Source: Peptoniphilaceae bacterium (GTDB lineage Bacteria; Bacillota; Clostridia; Tissierellales; Peptoniphilaceae). From it: 64,000 bases of DNA. How positions within the stretch are numbered: position 1 is the stretch's first letter; the number at the start of each line of letters is the position of its first letter. The notes beneath the pieces were generated by a model. It did no database searches. It was not told the origin of the DNA and was given only the letters and a program-made list of their open reading frames with translations. A program made the position numbers and the translations under genes. The stretch spans positions 54,432 through 118,431 of the forward strand of contig JASLJE010000001.1 of assembly GCA_030152565.1 (NCBI GenBank). The letters run 5' to 3'. This document shows, piece by piece, positions 36,627-45,268 of this stretch.

Positions 36627-38216
36627 ATGTACGATATCTTAATCAAAAACGGAACTATAGTAGACGGTAGTGGAGAAAAACCATTTAAGAAAAACTTGGC
36701 CATAAAAGATGAAAAAATTACCCTTGTAGACGGGGAAGTGGATGCTAAAAGAGTGATAGATGCAGAAGGAAAACTAGTTACACCTGGTTTTATAGATACT
36801 CACTCTCACTCATCCATGCTAGTAAATGTTGAGCCTTACCTAGCTCCTAAGTTATTTCAAGGGATAACTACTGAACTAGTTGCTCAAGATGGAATGGGAC
36901 CTGCACCAGTAGACGAAAAAAACATTAAGGCTTGGACTAAGGCCATGGCTGGTCTAGAGGGAGAATATGACTTTGAGTGGAAGTGGAGATCTGTTGCAGA
37001 TTATCTAGATGAACTTGAAAAGTTAGAACTTGGACCAAATATTGCCTACTTGGCACCACATGGAAATATTAGAATGGTTAGCATGGGTTTAGATAATAGA
37101 AAACCTACAGAAGAAGAGCAAGAAAAGATGAATCAAGAGCTACAAAGAGCCTTTGATGAAGGAGCTTTTGGCATGAGTACTGGAATGATTTATCCACCTT
37201 GTGTCTATGCTAATATAGATGAGTTTATTGAATTAGGAAAGGTTATTAAGGCTAATGATGGTGTATTTGTAACCCACCAAAGATCAGAAGCAGATGCCAT
37301 GTTAGAATCAATGGATGAAATTCTTACCATAGGAAAAGAAAGTGGATGTAGAACACACTTTTCACATTTTAAGGTATGTGGTAAGAAAAACTGGGACAAG
37401 GTTCCTAAAATAATTGACAAGTTAGACAAGGCTAAGGAAGAAGGAATGATTGTATCCTTTGACCAATATCCATATGTTGCTGGTTCAACTATGATGTCAG
37501 TTATTCTACCTCCATGGGTTCACGACGGAGGAACTGAAAAATTAATCGAAAGATTATATGATGAAGAACTTCGTAAGAAAATGAAGGAAGATATAATTAA
37601 TGGAATTCCAGGTTGGGATAACTTTATAGACTTTGCTGGTCTAGAAGGAATCTTTATAACCTTTGTAAAACATGAAGAAGCAGAAAAATATGTTGGAATG
37701 AACCTAATTGAGCTTGGAGAAGCTACAGGTAAGGATCCATATGATGCAATCTTTGATTTGATTAGGGATGAAGAAAATATCGTAGGTCTAGTTGACTTTT
37801 ATGGAACAGAAGAACACGTTAAGACATTTATGTCAAGACCAGAGCAAAATGTATGTACAGATGGAATAATAGGTGCAAAACCTCATCCAAGACTATATGG
37901 TGCCTTCACTAGAGTTTTAGGTAAATACTGTAGAGATGAAGAACTATTTTCTATAGAAACAGCTATTAGAAAAATGACTGGTAAACCAGCAGATACTATT
38001 GGTTTATTAGACAGGGGCTACCTGAAAGATGGTTATGCAGCAGACGTATTAGTAATTGACTTTGATGAAGTTATAGATGTTGGTGACTATACTGAACCTA
38101 AACAATTGGCTAAGGGAATTGATTATTCAATAGTGAACGGAAAAATTCTAATTGATAATGGTAAACAAACGCCACAAAAAGCAGGAAAAGTATTACGTTA
38201 TAAAGGACGTAATTAG
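36627..38216 (+). CDS. N-acyl-D-amino-acid deacylase-like amidohydrolase
   Basis: The 529-residue protein belongs to the D-aminoacylase/amidohydrolase superfamily. It has the HxH metal motif in FIDTHSHSS (about residue 59), His ligands in VTHQRSE and THFSHFK, and the late HPRLYGAFTRVLGKY segment typical of D-aminoacylases. The Cys expected in the GNCG motif of the biochemically studied enzymes is Asp here (AQDGMGP). It probably removes an acyl or carbamoyl-like group from an N-blocked amino acid. The exact reaction is inferred from family and neighbours. Confidence 0.85.
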   Translation: MYDILIKNGTIVDGSGEKPFKKNLAIKDEKITLVDGEVDAKRVIDAEGKLVTPGFIDTHSHSSMLVNVEPYLAPKLFQGITTELVAQDGMGPAPVDEKNIKAWTKAMAGLEGEYDFEWKWRSVADYLDELEKLELGPNIAYLAPHGNIRMVSMGLDNRKPTEEEQEKMNQELQRAFDEGAFGMSTGMIYPPCVYANIDEFIELGKVIKANDGVFVTHQRSEADAMLESMDEILTIGKESGCRTHFSHFKVCGKKNWDKVPKIIDKLDKAKEEGMIVSFDQYPYVAGSTMMSVILPPWVHDGGTEKLIERLYDEELRKKMKEDIINGIPGWDNFIDFAGLEGIFITFVKHEEAEKYVGMNLIELGEATGKDPYDAIFDLIRDEENIVGLVDFYGTEEHVKTFMSRPEQNVCTDGIIGAKPHPRLYGAFTRVLGKYCRDEELFSIETAIRKMTGKPADTIGLLDRGYLKDGYAADVLVIDFDEVIDVGDYTEPKQLAKGIDYSIVNGKILIDNGKQTPQKAGKVLRYKGRN

Positions 38217-38220
38217 TAAA

Positions 38221-38253
38221 TTTAGAGCCCTCCCCAGGAGGGGGGCCTCTAAA
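38221..38253 (+). other. intercistronic GC-rich hairpin before the symporter
   Basis: TTTAGAG (38221-38227) pairs with CTCTAAA (38247-38253), and the C-rich and G-rich inner strands extend the stem. No T tract follows. It looks like an mRNA stability or processing element rather than a terminator. Confidence 0.55.
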
Positions 38254-38307
38254 TAAACATAAAAGACAAAAAAGAAAAAGAAACAAGTAAAATACATAGG
38301 GGGAATC

Positions 38308-39789
38308 ATGGGTAAAACTCAAAAAACAGCTCTTATAATTATTATTCTTTACATGATAGCAACAGTAGCTATTGGGCTAATTGCTTCTTACATGAAAAAG
38401 AAAAAATCAGACTCCAAGGGATCCAATGAAGATTTCTTGATGGCAGGAAAATCACTAGGACCTTTAATGTTAGCAGGTACACTTTTTGCAGCCAATACTG
38501 GTGGAGCTAGTACTACAGGAATTGCAACCAACGTTTATAGTTTTGGTTTATCAGCAGCCTGGTATGTAATAGCATCAGGAATAGGATTTATCTTGGTATC
38601 ATTTGTAGCACCATTCTTTAGAAAGTCAGCGTCAAATACAGTTCCTGAAATCATAGGAAAAAGATATGGTAAACCATCACATATATTTACTGCAGTTACT
38701 TCAATTTTAGCCTTGTTTATGGCTACAGGAGCTCAAATAATAGCTACTGCTTCCATAATTAATGCGGTTACTTCCTTAGACTTTAATAAGGCGGCAATAA
38801 TAACTACCATAGTAGTTATCCTTTACACTATGATCGGTGGATTTGCTTCTGTAACAGCGGCTAATATGATGCACGTTTTATTTATAACAGTAGGTATGAC
38901 AGTAGCTCTATTTATTATGGTAGGTAATAGTGCTGTAGGTGGCTTTGCTGGTTTATTTGAAAAAGCAAACGCTATCTCGGCTCAATCAGGTGGAGAACTT
39001 GACTTATTGAGTATGACCAAGGTAGGTATACCGACCATACTGGGATATATAGCCATGTACTGTATGACCTTCCCTACAGGACAAGAGATTGTACAAACTT
39101 ACTCATCAGCTAAGGATGGAAAGTCAGCTAAGGTTGGATCAATAATAGCAGGTTTAGTATCAGCTGCCTATGCTATAGTTCCAGCAACTATAGGTTTAAT
39201 AGCTTATGCTTGTATAGATGGCTATGCAGATGGTGGAGTTTCTTCATCAGCATTGGCGGACGCAACTCTTACTTTCGCACCACCAATTATTTCAGGACTA
39301 GTACTTTCATCAATCGTTGCAGCAACTATAAGTTCTGCATCAGGTAATATGATAGGTACAGCAACTATGTTCTCCAATGATATCTTTGTTCCTTATATAA
39401 ATAAGGGTAAAAGAGATGACAGAAAAGAAGTTGTTGTTTCAAGAGTGGTTATGTTAACAGCAGGACTATTTGGTTTAGGTGTAGCCTTATCCAACTCAAA
39501 TATAATAAGTGTAATGATGAGTGCCTTTGCCCTAAGAAGTGCTGGACCATTCGCAGCCTTTGTTTGTGGACTATTCTGGGACAAGGTAACAGCTAAGGCT
39601 GGATTTGTAGCTATCATAGCAGGAACTATAGTTTCAGCTACTTGGATTTTTGCCTTAAACAATCCATTTGGCCTAAGTGCTATTGTTCCAGGAGCTCTAG
39701 TAGCATTTATCTTTATCTATGTAGTTACTAAGATAGATCTAGCAAGAGGTGGAAAACCAGCTCCAATGATAGAGTTTACAGAAGAATAA
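38308..39789 (+). CDS. sodium:solute symporter family transporter
   Basis: The 493 residues form a LeuT-fold SSS transporter with about 13 membrane helices. The family signature region is visible as SFGLSAAWYVIASGIGF, VPEIIGKRYGK and MTFPTGQEIVQTYSSAK. As the last gene of the cluster it probably imports the amino acid or N-acyl amino acid degraded by the enzymes upstream. It starts behind GGGGG-rich ATAGGGGG and ends at a strong terminator. Substrate specificity cannot be read from sequence. Confidence 0.9.
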   Translation: MGKTQKTALIIIILYMIATVAIGLIASYMKKKKSDSKGSNEDFLMAGKSLGPLMLAGTLFAANTGGASTTGIATNVYSFGLSAAWYVIASGIGFILVSFVAPFFRKSASNTVPEIIGKRYGKPSHIFTAVTSILALFMATGAQIIATASIINAVTSLDFNKAAIITTIVVILYTMIGGFASVTAANMMHVLFITVGMTVALFIMVGNSAVGGFAGLFEKANAISAQSGGELDLLSMTKVGIPTILGYIAMYCMTFPTGQEIVQTYSSAKDGKSAKVGSIIAGLVSAAYAIVPATIGLIAYACIDGYADGGVSSSALADATLTFAPPIISGLVLSSIVAATISSASGNMIGTATMFSNDIFVPYINKGKRDDRKEVVVSRVVMLTAGLFGLGVALSNSNIISVMMSAFALRSAGPFAAFVCGLFWDKVTAKAGFVAIIAGTIVSATWIFALNNPFGLSAIVPGALVAFIFIYVVTKIDLARGGKPAPMIEFTEE

Positions 39790-39828
39790 AAGACAATAAT
39801 AATAAAAAAAATAAATAGTAATTAAAAG

Positions 39829-39857
39829 ATAGACTAGAAATTTCTAGTCTATTTTTA
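39829..39857 (+). terminator. symporter operon terminator
   Basis: ATAGACTAGAAA (39829-39840) is directly followed by its exact reverse complement (39841-39852) and then TTTTT-rich sequence. Confidence 0.88.
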
Positions 39858-39894
39858 TTTGCTTAAATAATCTTGCTATAGGTGAAAAAATATT

Positions 39895-40078
39895 TTTATA
39901 GGAAAAACTCTTGAAAAAGAAGACTAAAAATCAAAACTATTTAAATAAAAACAAAAAAGTCTACCAAATAAAAAAGGATTAAAAAAAGATGCTTTTAGTT
40001 AATTACTTTACTATATTAGTCTATTGATAAGCCCTTATAGTTTACCTTAACATTATAAAGAATAAACAGGAGGGGGTT
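39895..40078 (+). promoter_or_regulatory. adhesin upstream region, copy A
   Basis: This is part of the roughly 430-base gap before the Cna-B adhesin. TTTATAGGAAAAA (39895-39907), a 41-base block (39988-40028) ending TATATTAGTCTATTGAT, and an AGGAGG site (about 40069-40075) all recur in the same order before the second adhesin. The 41-base blocks agree at 35 positions, and the last 23 bases are identical. TATATT within the block may be a -10 element. The region is otherwise very AT-rich. Confidence 0.65.
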
Positions 40079-40123
40079 ATGAAAAACTTATATGTATTAT
40101 TTATTAGGGAAGAAGGACCTTAG
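40079..40123 (+). CDS. possible 14-residue leader peptide
   Basis: ATG at 40079, five bases after AGGAGGGGG, opens a 14-codon frame reading MKNLYVLFIREEGP and stopping at TAG. Such a strong ribosome binding site in front of a short frame is unusual. In the copy before the second adhesin the equivalent start has become ATA, which argues that it may be a remnant rather than a functional peptide. Confidence 0.25.
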   Translation: MKNLYVLFIREEGP

Positions 40124-40288
40124 TAGTTCAAAGGATATCTAGTTAACTTAACTAAGGGACTAGAAAATTATTAGCTATAAAAAGATATGGCTAGTAGGCT
40201 AAGTTAATTATCAAAGTATATTATTAGGTGATAGTCAATTTAAAACTAAGAGTAGATTGATATAGAAAATTATGAAAGGAAATAAAGA
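40124..40288 (+). other. AT-rich leader before the Cna-B adhesin
   Basis: No gene is visible. TAGCTATA (about 40172) and TATGGCTA form a short hairpin, and the elements AGTTAACTTAACTAAG and CTAAGTTAA are partly complementary, so the transcript could fold. The adhesin ribosome binding site (GAAAGGAAA) lies at the right edge. Confidence 0.35.
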
Positions 40289-43200
40289 ATGAAAGTAAAA
40301 TTGAAAAGATTACAAGCTATCTTTTTAACGCTAGCTATTTTGATAACTAATTTTGTTGGCGTTTTTTCAGAAAATATAGTATTAGCACAGACGGGTAAGC
40401 CTATGGAGGTAACAGACCTTAGAGTTGAGCCTGCATCACTAAGATATGGGGAAAAGTTTAGTGTATCAGGAAATTTTGGGGGACCAGGTTATACTGCTAA
40501 CCCAGGGGACATACTAAATGTATCATTTAACACTAAGGGTACAAATGTAATGATTCCCAATATAGAAAAAGATCTTTATGATAATGGAGTAAAAATAGGA
40601 GTAGCTAGATTTTCTTCTAGTGGTATTCAAATAGAGTTTACTGAGGGAGTGAAAGATCTTCATGATGTCAGTGGAAACTTTACCATAGATGGTCAGGCCT
40701 ATAATACTGACACATCTTCAACTAATACAGGTACTGTAGAGGTAAAATCAGGAGATATAAGTAGAAATATAGAAGTAAAGTATGAACACAATGACTCAGG
40801 CACAGTAACTGAAAATGTTTATAGTAAACAGGGGGTTTCTTATGCGGGAGACCCAGATAATGTAAGATGGATATTTACTTTGAATGCAGCTCAAAAAGAT
40901 GGGACTTATATAACCTATAATATAAGTGACACTTTGAATGAGGATATGGATTGGAATGAAGAGGCTATAAAAAGTGATCCTTATTTTATAAGAGTCACTA
41001 ATAAATCTGGTAATCAAGAATATATTTCCTATAAAGATGCAGCCAGTAGGGGAATAATGGTTAATTTTAACGATAAAACTGTAACTATAAAAGCCTATGG
41101 TTCTATTTTAAATCAAAATCAAGTAGAAATAACCTTGCTTGCTAGTCTAACTGATGAGGTTAAAGAAGATGTTGATAAAAAAATTGTTGAAAACACCTCA
41201 GAGGTTAGTATAGATGGAGATCCAGATAATGAGTGGGAAATTAAGGAAGAAGACAAAAGTGCTAGCGCAGATGTCTACCACGTTGATGCCCAGGAGCAAG
41301 GGGTAAAAACTAGTAAAGTAAAGTTTTTGAAAAAATCTTATAAGGATGGACACCCTATTCCAAATGTGAAGTTTGAGGTAAGAAGAAAAGATGATGGAGA
41401 ATTTGAGTTTTCTAAAAAATTTAAAGAGAGTGATTATCTTAAATTAAGTGAAGATAAAAAAGTCATAACAGCCATAACAGATGATAAGGGTGAGTTTGAA
41501 CTTATAGGCCTAAAGGAAGGAGAATATAAGTATAAGGAAATAGAGGCTCCTGAATTTATAGATTTTAACTTGAAAAATTCTGAGATAAGAGAATTTGAGA
41601 TTAGTCCAGAAAAAAATAAAGTTGAGCAAAGAATCCAAAATAATGTGAAGAAGATTCAAATACCAGTTAAGAAGATTTGGAAGGGGGGACTTCCAGAAGG
41701 ACAAGAAAAAATAACCCTAGTTTTAAAACAAGATAATGGAATAATAGCCGATAAGCTAATAATGGATGGTATTAAGGATCTTGAGGACTCAGCGGAAGAA
41801 GCTCATGAAACCAAGGAATGGGAAGGACATTTTAAGGAAGTACCAACCCATGAGTATGTAGATGGTGAGTGGAAAGAAATCATTTATACTGTTGAAGAAG
41901 AAGGAACTAAGTATGGTACCGTAACTATTGGTGAAGACACCTATAGGGTAGATGTTAAAGAACCAGAAGAGGGAAAAGATGACAGGTGGACAGTAACTAA
42001 TACTAGGGTAAGCAAGGTAACTGCTGATAAGATTTGGGCTAAAAATGGGATAAGGACAGAAAAAAATGAGAAACCAAGAGAAGATAGTCCAGATGTATAT
42101 TTCAAGCTACAAGAAAAATTCGGTGATAGGTGGATAGATAGTGAGCCTAGACAAGTTATAAAATATGAAGGAGAAAGAGTTGAGTTTGATCATATAGAAG
42201 CTCATAAGGACTACAGGGTTGTGGAAACCAAGGATAAGGACGGTAAAGAATTGTGGAGCTTCGATGGTTATCAAACCAGTGTAGAAAAAAAGGAAGCAAG
42301 ATCTATTGAATGGAACTTTACCAATAACTATGAGACAAGAGATGTTAGGGTAGACAAGGTATGGAAGGGTGGACCGAGTGTGAAACCTGAAGTATATTTC
42401 CAATTGATGGATGAAAATGGAATAGTTGAGATTCCAGGCCAAGAAAACCCTATTTTATTGGCAGAAAACAAAACTTATGTTGAGTGGACTGACCTGCCTA
42501 AAAGAGATCTGACTGGTAAAGAAATAAAATATATGGTTAAAGAAGTGACTAAAGATGGAAAAGATTGGTCGGATGAGAATTGGATTAGTGAGTTAACAGC
42601 TGGAAGAGGAAGCAATTCTGGTCCCTATGTATTTACAAATAAAAATATTGAGACAGTGGAGGTATTTGCTAAGAAAATATGGATAGGCGGAAATGATAAG
42701 GCCTATACTGCTCCTACATTTAAGTTGATAAGATATACATCTGAAGACACAAAATCTGAGCTAGTAGAAGATATAAATCCAGAAATATGGCAAAAAGAAA
42801 ACTCCAATGAGTTTAACTATAAGTGGACAGGACTAGAAAAGTATGATGAAGAAGGCAGAGAATATATTTATAATGTATTTGAAGATAAGGTAAAAGATGG
42901 AAAGTACACAGTAGTAAATGAAGATGGAAAAAAGGTAGACTACTTAGTTTCAGGCCCAGTGGGGGATGGAAGTAAGGAAAATCCATTTACTATAACAAAC
43001 TCCTACTCACCAGGAAAAACTTCTATCAATGCTATGAAAGTATGGCAGGGTGGAGAAGGAGAAGAAAGACCGAATATTAAACTTCAACTATATAAGGATG
43101 GTCAGCCTGAAGGAGAAGCAAGGGAGCTGGTATGGCCAGAAGTTTTTGTTTCTTGGACAGATTTAGAAGAAACAAGGGCTGATGGAAGCTACTATGAATA

Positions 43201-44896
43201 CACAGTTGATGAGGTAGAAGTTCCTAAAAACTATAAAAAGAATGAAAAGATAGATGGAAGAGGAAGCTCTGAAGACCCATTTGTAATAACAAATACCTTT
43301 GAATCAATCTCAGTTAAACTTACAAAAAATTGGGAAAATGTTAAAAAGGATGAGAAAACTCCTAGTGCATATTTTCAACTAGTAGCTAATAATGAAAATA
43401 TTGGCCCTAAGAAAAAATTAATAGATAAAGAAAATATTGTTGTCTGGGAAGATTTACCTAAATACGATAAAGAAGGTAATGAAATAGATTACAAGGTTAA
43501 AGAGGTAAATCAAGATGGTGGAGACTGGGAGTTTGATGGTTATATAAGAGGACCAGTATTAGGTAATAAAACTGATGGATTTACTATAACTAATACAAAA
43601 GAAGAAGAACCAAAAATTCCAGAGACACCTAAAAAGCCAGAAAAAAGAAATATAAAGGTTGTAAAGAAGTGGGACTTAGCTGATGGTGAAATTCCAGTGG
43701 AAAAAATAGAAGTAGAGCTATATAAGGATGGCCTAGCCACAGGTAAAGTAATAGAATTAAATGAAGAAAATAAGTGGACAGGAGAGTTTACTAACCTGGA
43801 TAAGTATGATCTATCCAATATTAAAGAGTACAGCTATAGCGTAAAAGAAATAGGTGAGAGTGAAAACAAGGTTGAACTTGAAGGCCGTGACTTTAGGGTA
43901 GCCTATGAGGGAAATATGGATTTTGGTTTTGTCATAATAAATAAAGAAGAAAGTCCAGATCAACCAGTAGAACCAGAAATTCCAGAGACACCTAAAAAAC
44001 CAGAAAAAAGAAATATAAAGGTTGTAAAGAAGTGGGATTTAGCTGATGGTGAAATTCCAGTGGAAAAAATAGAAATAGAGCTATATAAGGATGGCCTAGC
44101 CACAGGTAAAACAATAGAATTAAATGAAGAGAACAGGTGGACAGGGGAGTTTAACAATCTGGATAAGTATGACCTATCAACTAGTAAAGAACACACCTAT
44201 AGCATAAAAGAAATAGGTGAGAGTGAAAACAGGGTTGAACTTGAAGGCCGTGACTTTAGGGTAACCTATGAGGGAAATATGGATTTTGGTTTTATCATAA
44301 TGAATAAAGAAGAAAGTCCAGATCAACCAGTAGAACCAGAAATTCCAGAGACACCTAAAAAACCAGAGAAAAGGAATATAAAGGTTGTAAAGAAATGGGA
44401 CTTGCCTGAAGGCGAATATCCTGCAGCAAAGATAGAAGTAGAACTATATAAGAACGGTATAGCTACAGGTAAAATAATAGAATTAAACGAAGAAAATAAT
44501 TGGACTGGAGAGTTTAATGATTTAAAATTACAACCCTTATTTGGTAAAGAGTATGAGTACACAGTAAAAGAGTTGGGAGAAGATAACAACTTAGTTAAAA
44601 TAAATGATGTGTGGTATAGAGTAACTTATATAGGTGATATGGAGGAAGGATTTTTAATAAAAAATGAAAAAGAAGTCATCGTATTGGGGAATAGCGTGAA
44701 GAATCCTAACAAACCTAATAGACCAAATAAGCCAAACAAACCTTCCTTGGAAAATCCAACTTATCAAGAGCCAAGTAAAGGTGCTCCACAAACAGGAGAT
44801 AGTTTTGCTGGTGGACTTCTATATATAGGAAGCTTAATACTAGCAAGTATAGGATTTATATTGATTAGATTTAGAAAAATAAAAAATAAGAACTAA
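40289..44896 (+). CDS. wall-anchored Cna-B repeat adhesin (APQTG signal)
   Basis: The 1535-residue protein starts with a signal peptide (LQAIFLTLAILITNFVGVF, cleavage near LAQ). Residues about 40-330 resemble the Ig-like ligand-binding region of MSCRAMM adhesins (GDPDNVRWIFTLNAA). A SpaA-like module follows at about 340-445, then nine Cna-B-type modules recognised by KxW(K)GG-like starts (IPVKKIWKGG, VDKVWKGG, MKVWQGG, VKKWDLADG). The last three are 121-residue near copies. The C-terminus is a sorting signal: APQTGD at about 1499, a hydrophobic helix, and RFRKIKNKN. Lys/Asn/Glu in Cna-B modules normally form isopeptide crosslinks. It is probably a host-binding stalk anchored by sortase. Confidence 0.9.
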   Translation: MKVKLKRLQAIFLTLAILITNFVGVFSENIVLAQTGKPMEVTDLRVEPASLRYGEKFSVSGNFGGPGYTANPGDILNVSFNTKGTNVMIPNIEKDLYDNGVKIGVARFSSSGIQIEFTEGVKDLHDVSGNFTIDGQAYNTDTSSTNTGTVEVKSGDISRNIEVKYEHNDSGTVTENVYSKQGVSYAGDPDNVRWIFTLNAAQKDGTYITYNISDTLNEDMDWNEEAIKSDPYFIRVTNKSGNQEYISYKDAASRGIMVNFNDKTVTIKAYGSILNQNQVEITLLASLTDEVKEDVDKKIVENTSEVSIDGDPDNEWEIKEEDKSASADVYHVDAQEQGVKTSKVKFLKKSYKDGHPIPNVKFEVRRKDDGEFEFSKKFKESDYLKLSEDKKVITAITDDKGEFELIGLKEGEYKYKEIEAPEFIDFNLKNSEIREFEISPEKNKVEQRIQNNVKKIQIPVKKIWKGGLPEGQEKITLVLKQDNGIIADKLIMDGIKDLEDSAEEAHETKEWEGHFKEVPTHEYVDGEWKEIIYTVEEEGTKYGTVTIGEDTYRVDVKEPEEGKDDRWTVTNTRVSKVTADKIWAKNGIRTEKNEKPREDSPDVYFKLQEKFGDRWIDSEPRQVIKYEGERVEFDHIEAHKDYRVVETKDKDGKELWSFDGYQTSVEKKEARSIEWNFTNNYETRDVRVDKVWKGGPSVKPEVYFQLMDENGIVEIPGQENPILLAENKTYVEWTDLPKRDLTGKEIKYMVKEVTKDGKDWSDENWISELTAGRGSNSGPYVFTNKNIETVEVFAKKIWIGGNDKAYTAPTFKLIRYTSEDTKSELVEDINPEIWQKENSNEFNYKWTGLEKYDEEGREYIYNVFEDKVKDGKYTVVNEDGKKVDYLVSGPVGDGSKENPFTITNSYSPGKTSINAMKVWQGGEGEERPNIKLQLYKDGQPEGEARELVWPEVFVSWTDLEETRADGSYYEYTVDEVEVPKNYKKNEKIDGRGSSEDPFVITNTFESISVKLTKNWENVKKDEKTPSAYFQLVANNENIGPKKKLIDKENIVVWEDLPKYDKEGNEIDYKVKEVNQDGGDWEFDGYIRGPVLGNKTDGFTITNTKEEEPKIPETPKKPEKRNIKVVKKWDLADGEIPVEKIEVELYKDGLATGKVIELNEENKWTGEFTNLDKYDLSNIKEYSYSVKEIGESENKVELEGRDFRVAYEGNMDFGFVIINKEESPDQPVEPEIPETPKKPEKRNIKVVKKWDLADGEIPVEKIEIELYKDGLATGKTIELNEENRWTGEFNNLDKYDLSTSKEHTYSIKEIGESENRVELEGRDFRVTYEGNMDFGFIIMNKEESPDQPVEPEIPETPKKPEKRNIKVVKKWDLPEGEYPAAKIEVELYKNGIATGKIIELNEENNWTGEFNDLKLQPLFGKEYEYTVKELGEDNNLVKINDVWYRVTYIGDMEEGFLIKNEKEVIVLGNSVKNPNKPNRPNKPNKPSLENPTYQEPSKGAPQTGDSFAGGLLYIGSLILASIGFILIRFRKIKNKN
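43616..44680 (+). repeat. three 363-bp tandem repeats in the adhesin gene
   Basis: The segment beginning ATTCCAGAGACACCTAAAAA occurs at 43616, 43979 and 44342, an exact 363-base (121-codon) period. Copies one and two are almost identical; copy three diverges after its first third. Each encodes a Pro-rich linker plus one Cna-B module. Confidence 0.95.
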
Positions 44897-44979
44897 AAGG
44901 TAAGATTCTAAGAAATACCTAACTGGTTAAGACAAAAGTTAAAAAATAGTAAAATTTAATAATAAAATATAATCTAACA

Positions 44980-45014
44980 AAAGGTAGACTGGAATATTCT
45001 GGTCTACCTTTTAT
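44980..45014 (+). terminator. Cna-B adhesin terminator
   Basis: AAAGGTAGAC and GTCTACCTTT pair across an imperfect inner stem and lead into TTTATC. It lies about 90 bases after the stop codon. Confidence 0.75.
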
Positions 45015-45051
45015 CTATATTAGATTACTTTAATATAGATGGAAAAACTTA

Positions 45052-45240
45052 TTTATAGGAAAAAACAAGATAAAAACCAAAAAAAAGAAAAAGTACTAAA
45101 ATAAAAAAAACAAAATCTATATAAACAAAAACGGCTAAGACGAGATGGTTTTAGCTAGAAGCTTTACTATATTAGTCTATTGATGGAGGATTCTAATATG
45201 TCTTAACATGGAAATTAAAGAGGAGGCTTATAAAACTTAT
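45052..45240 (+). promoter_or_regulatory. adhesin upstream region, copy B
   Basis: This gap before the lectin-like adhesin repeats the features of copy A: TTTATAGGAAAAA at 45052-45064, the 41-base block at 45144-45184, and AGGAGG at 45221. The distance from the first element to the identical 23-base core is 110 bases here and 111 in copy A. A two-codon frame (ATGTCTTAA at 45198) follows a GGAGG. The rest is AT-rich with no gene. Confidence 0.65.
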
Positions 45241-45268
45241 AAATATTAATTGTTATGGAGGTAAAGCT

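Noticed and set aside
39858..40288. Mobile-element remnant in the long gap before the adhesin
   Set aside because: No transposase fragment, terminal inverted repeats or target duplications could be seen; similarity to the other adhesin upstream region explains much of it.
43540..44589. Three related minus-strand frames of 78-92 codons
   Set aside because: They are antisense readings of the three 363-bp Cna-B repeats.
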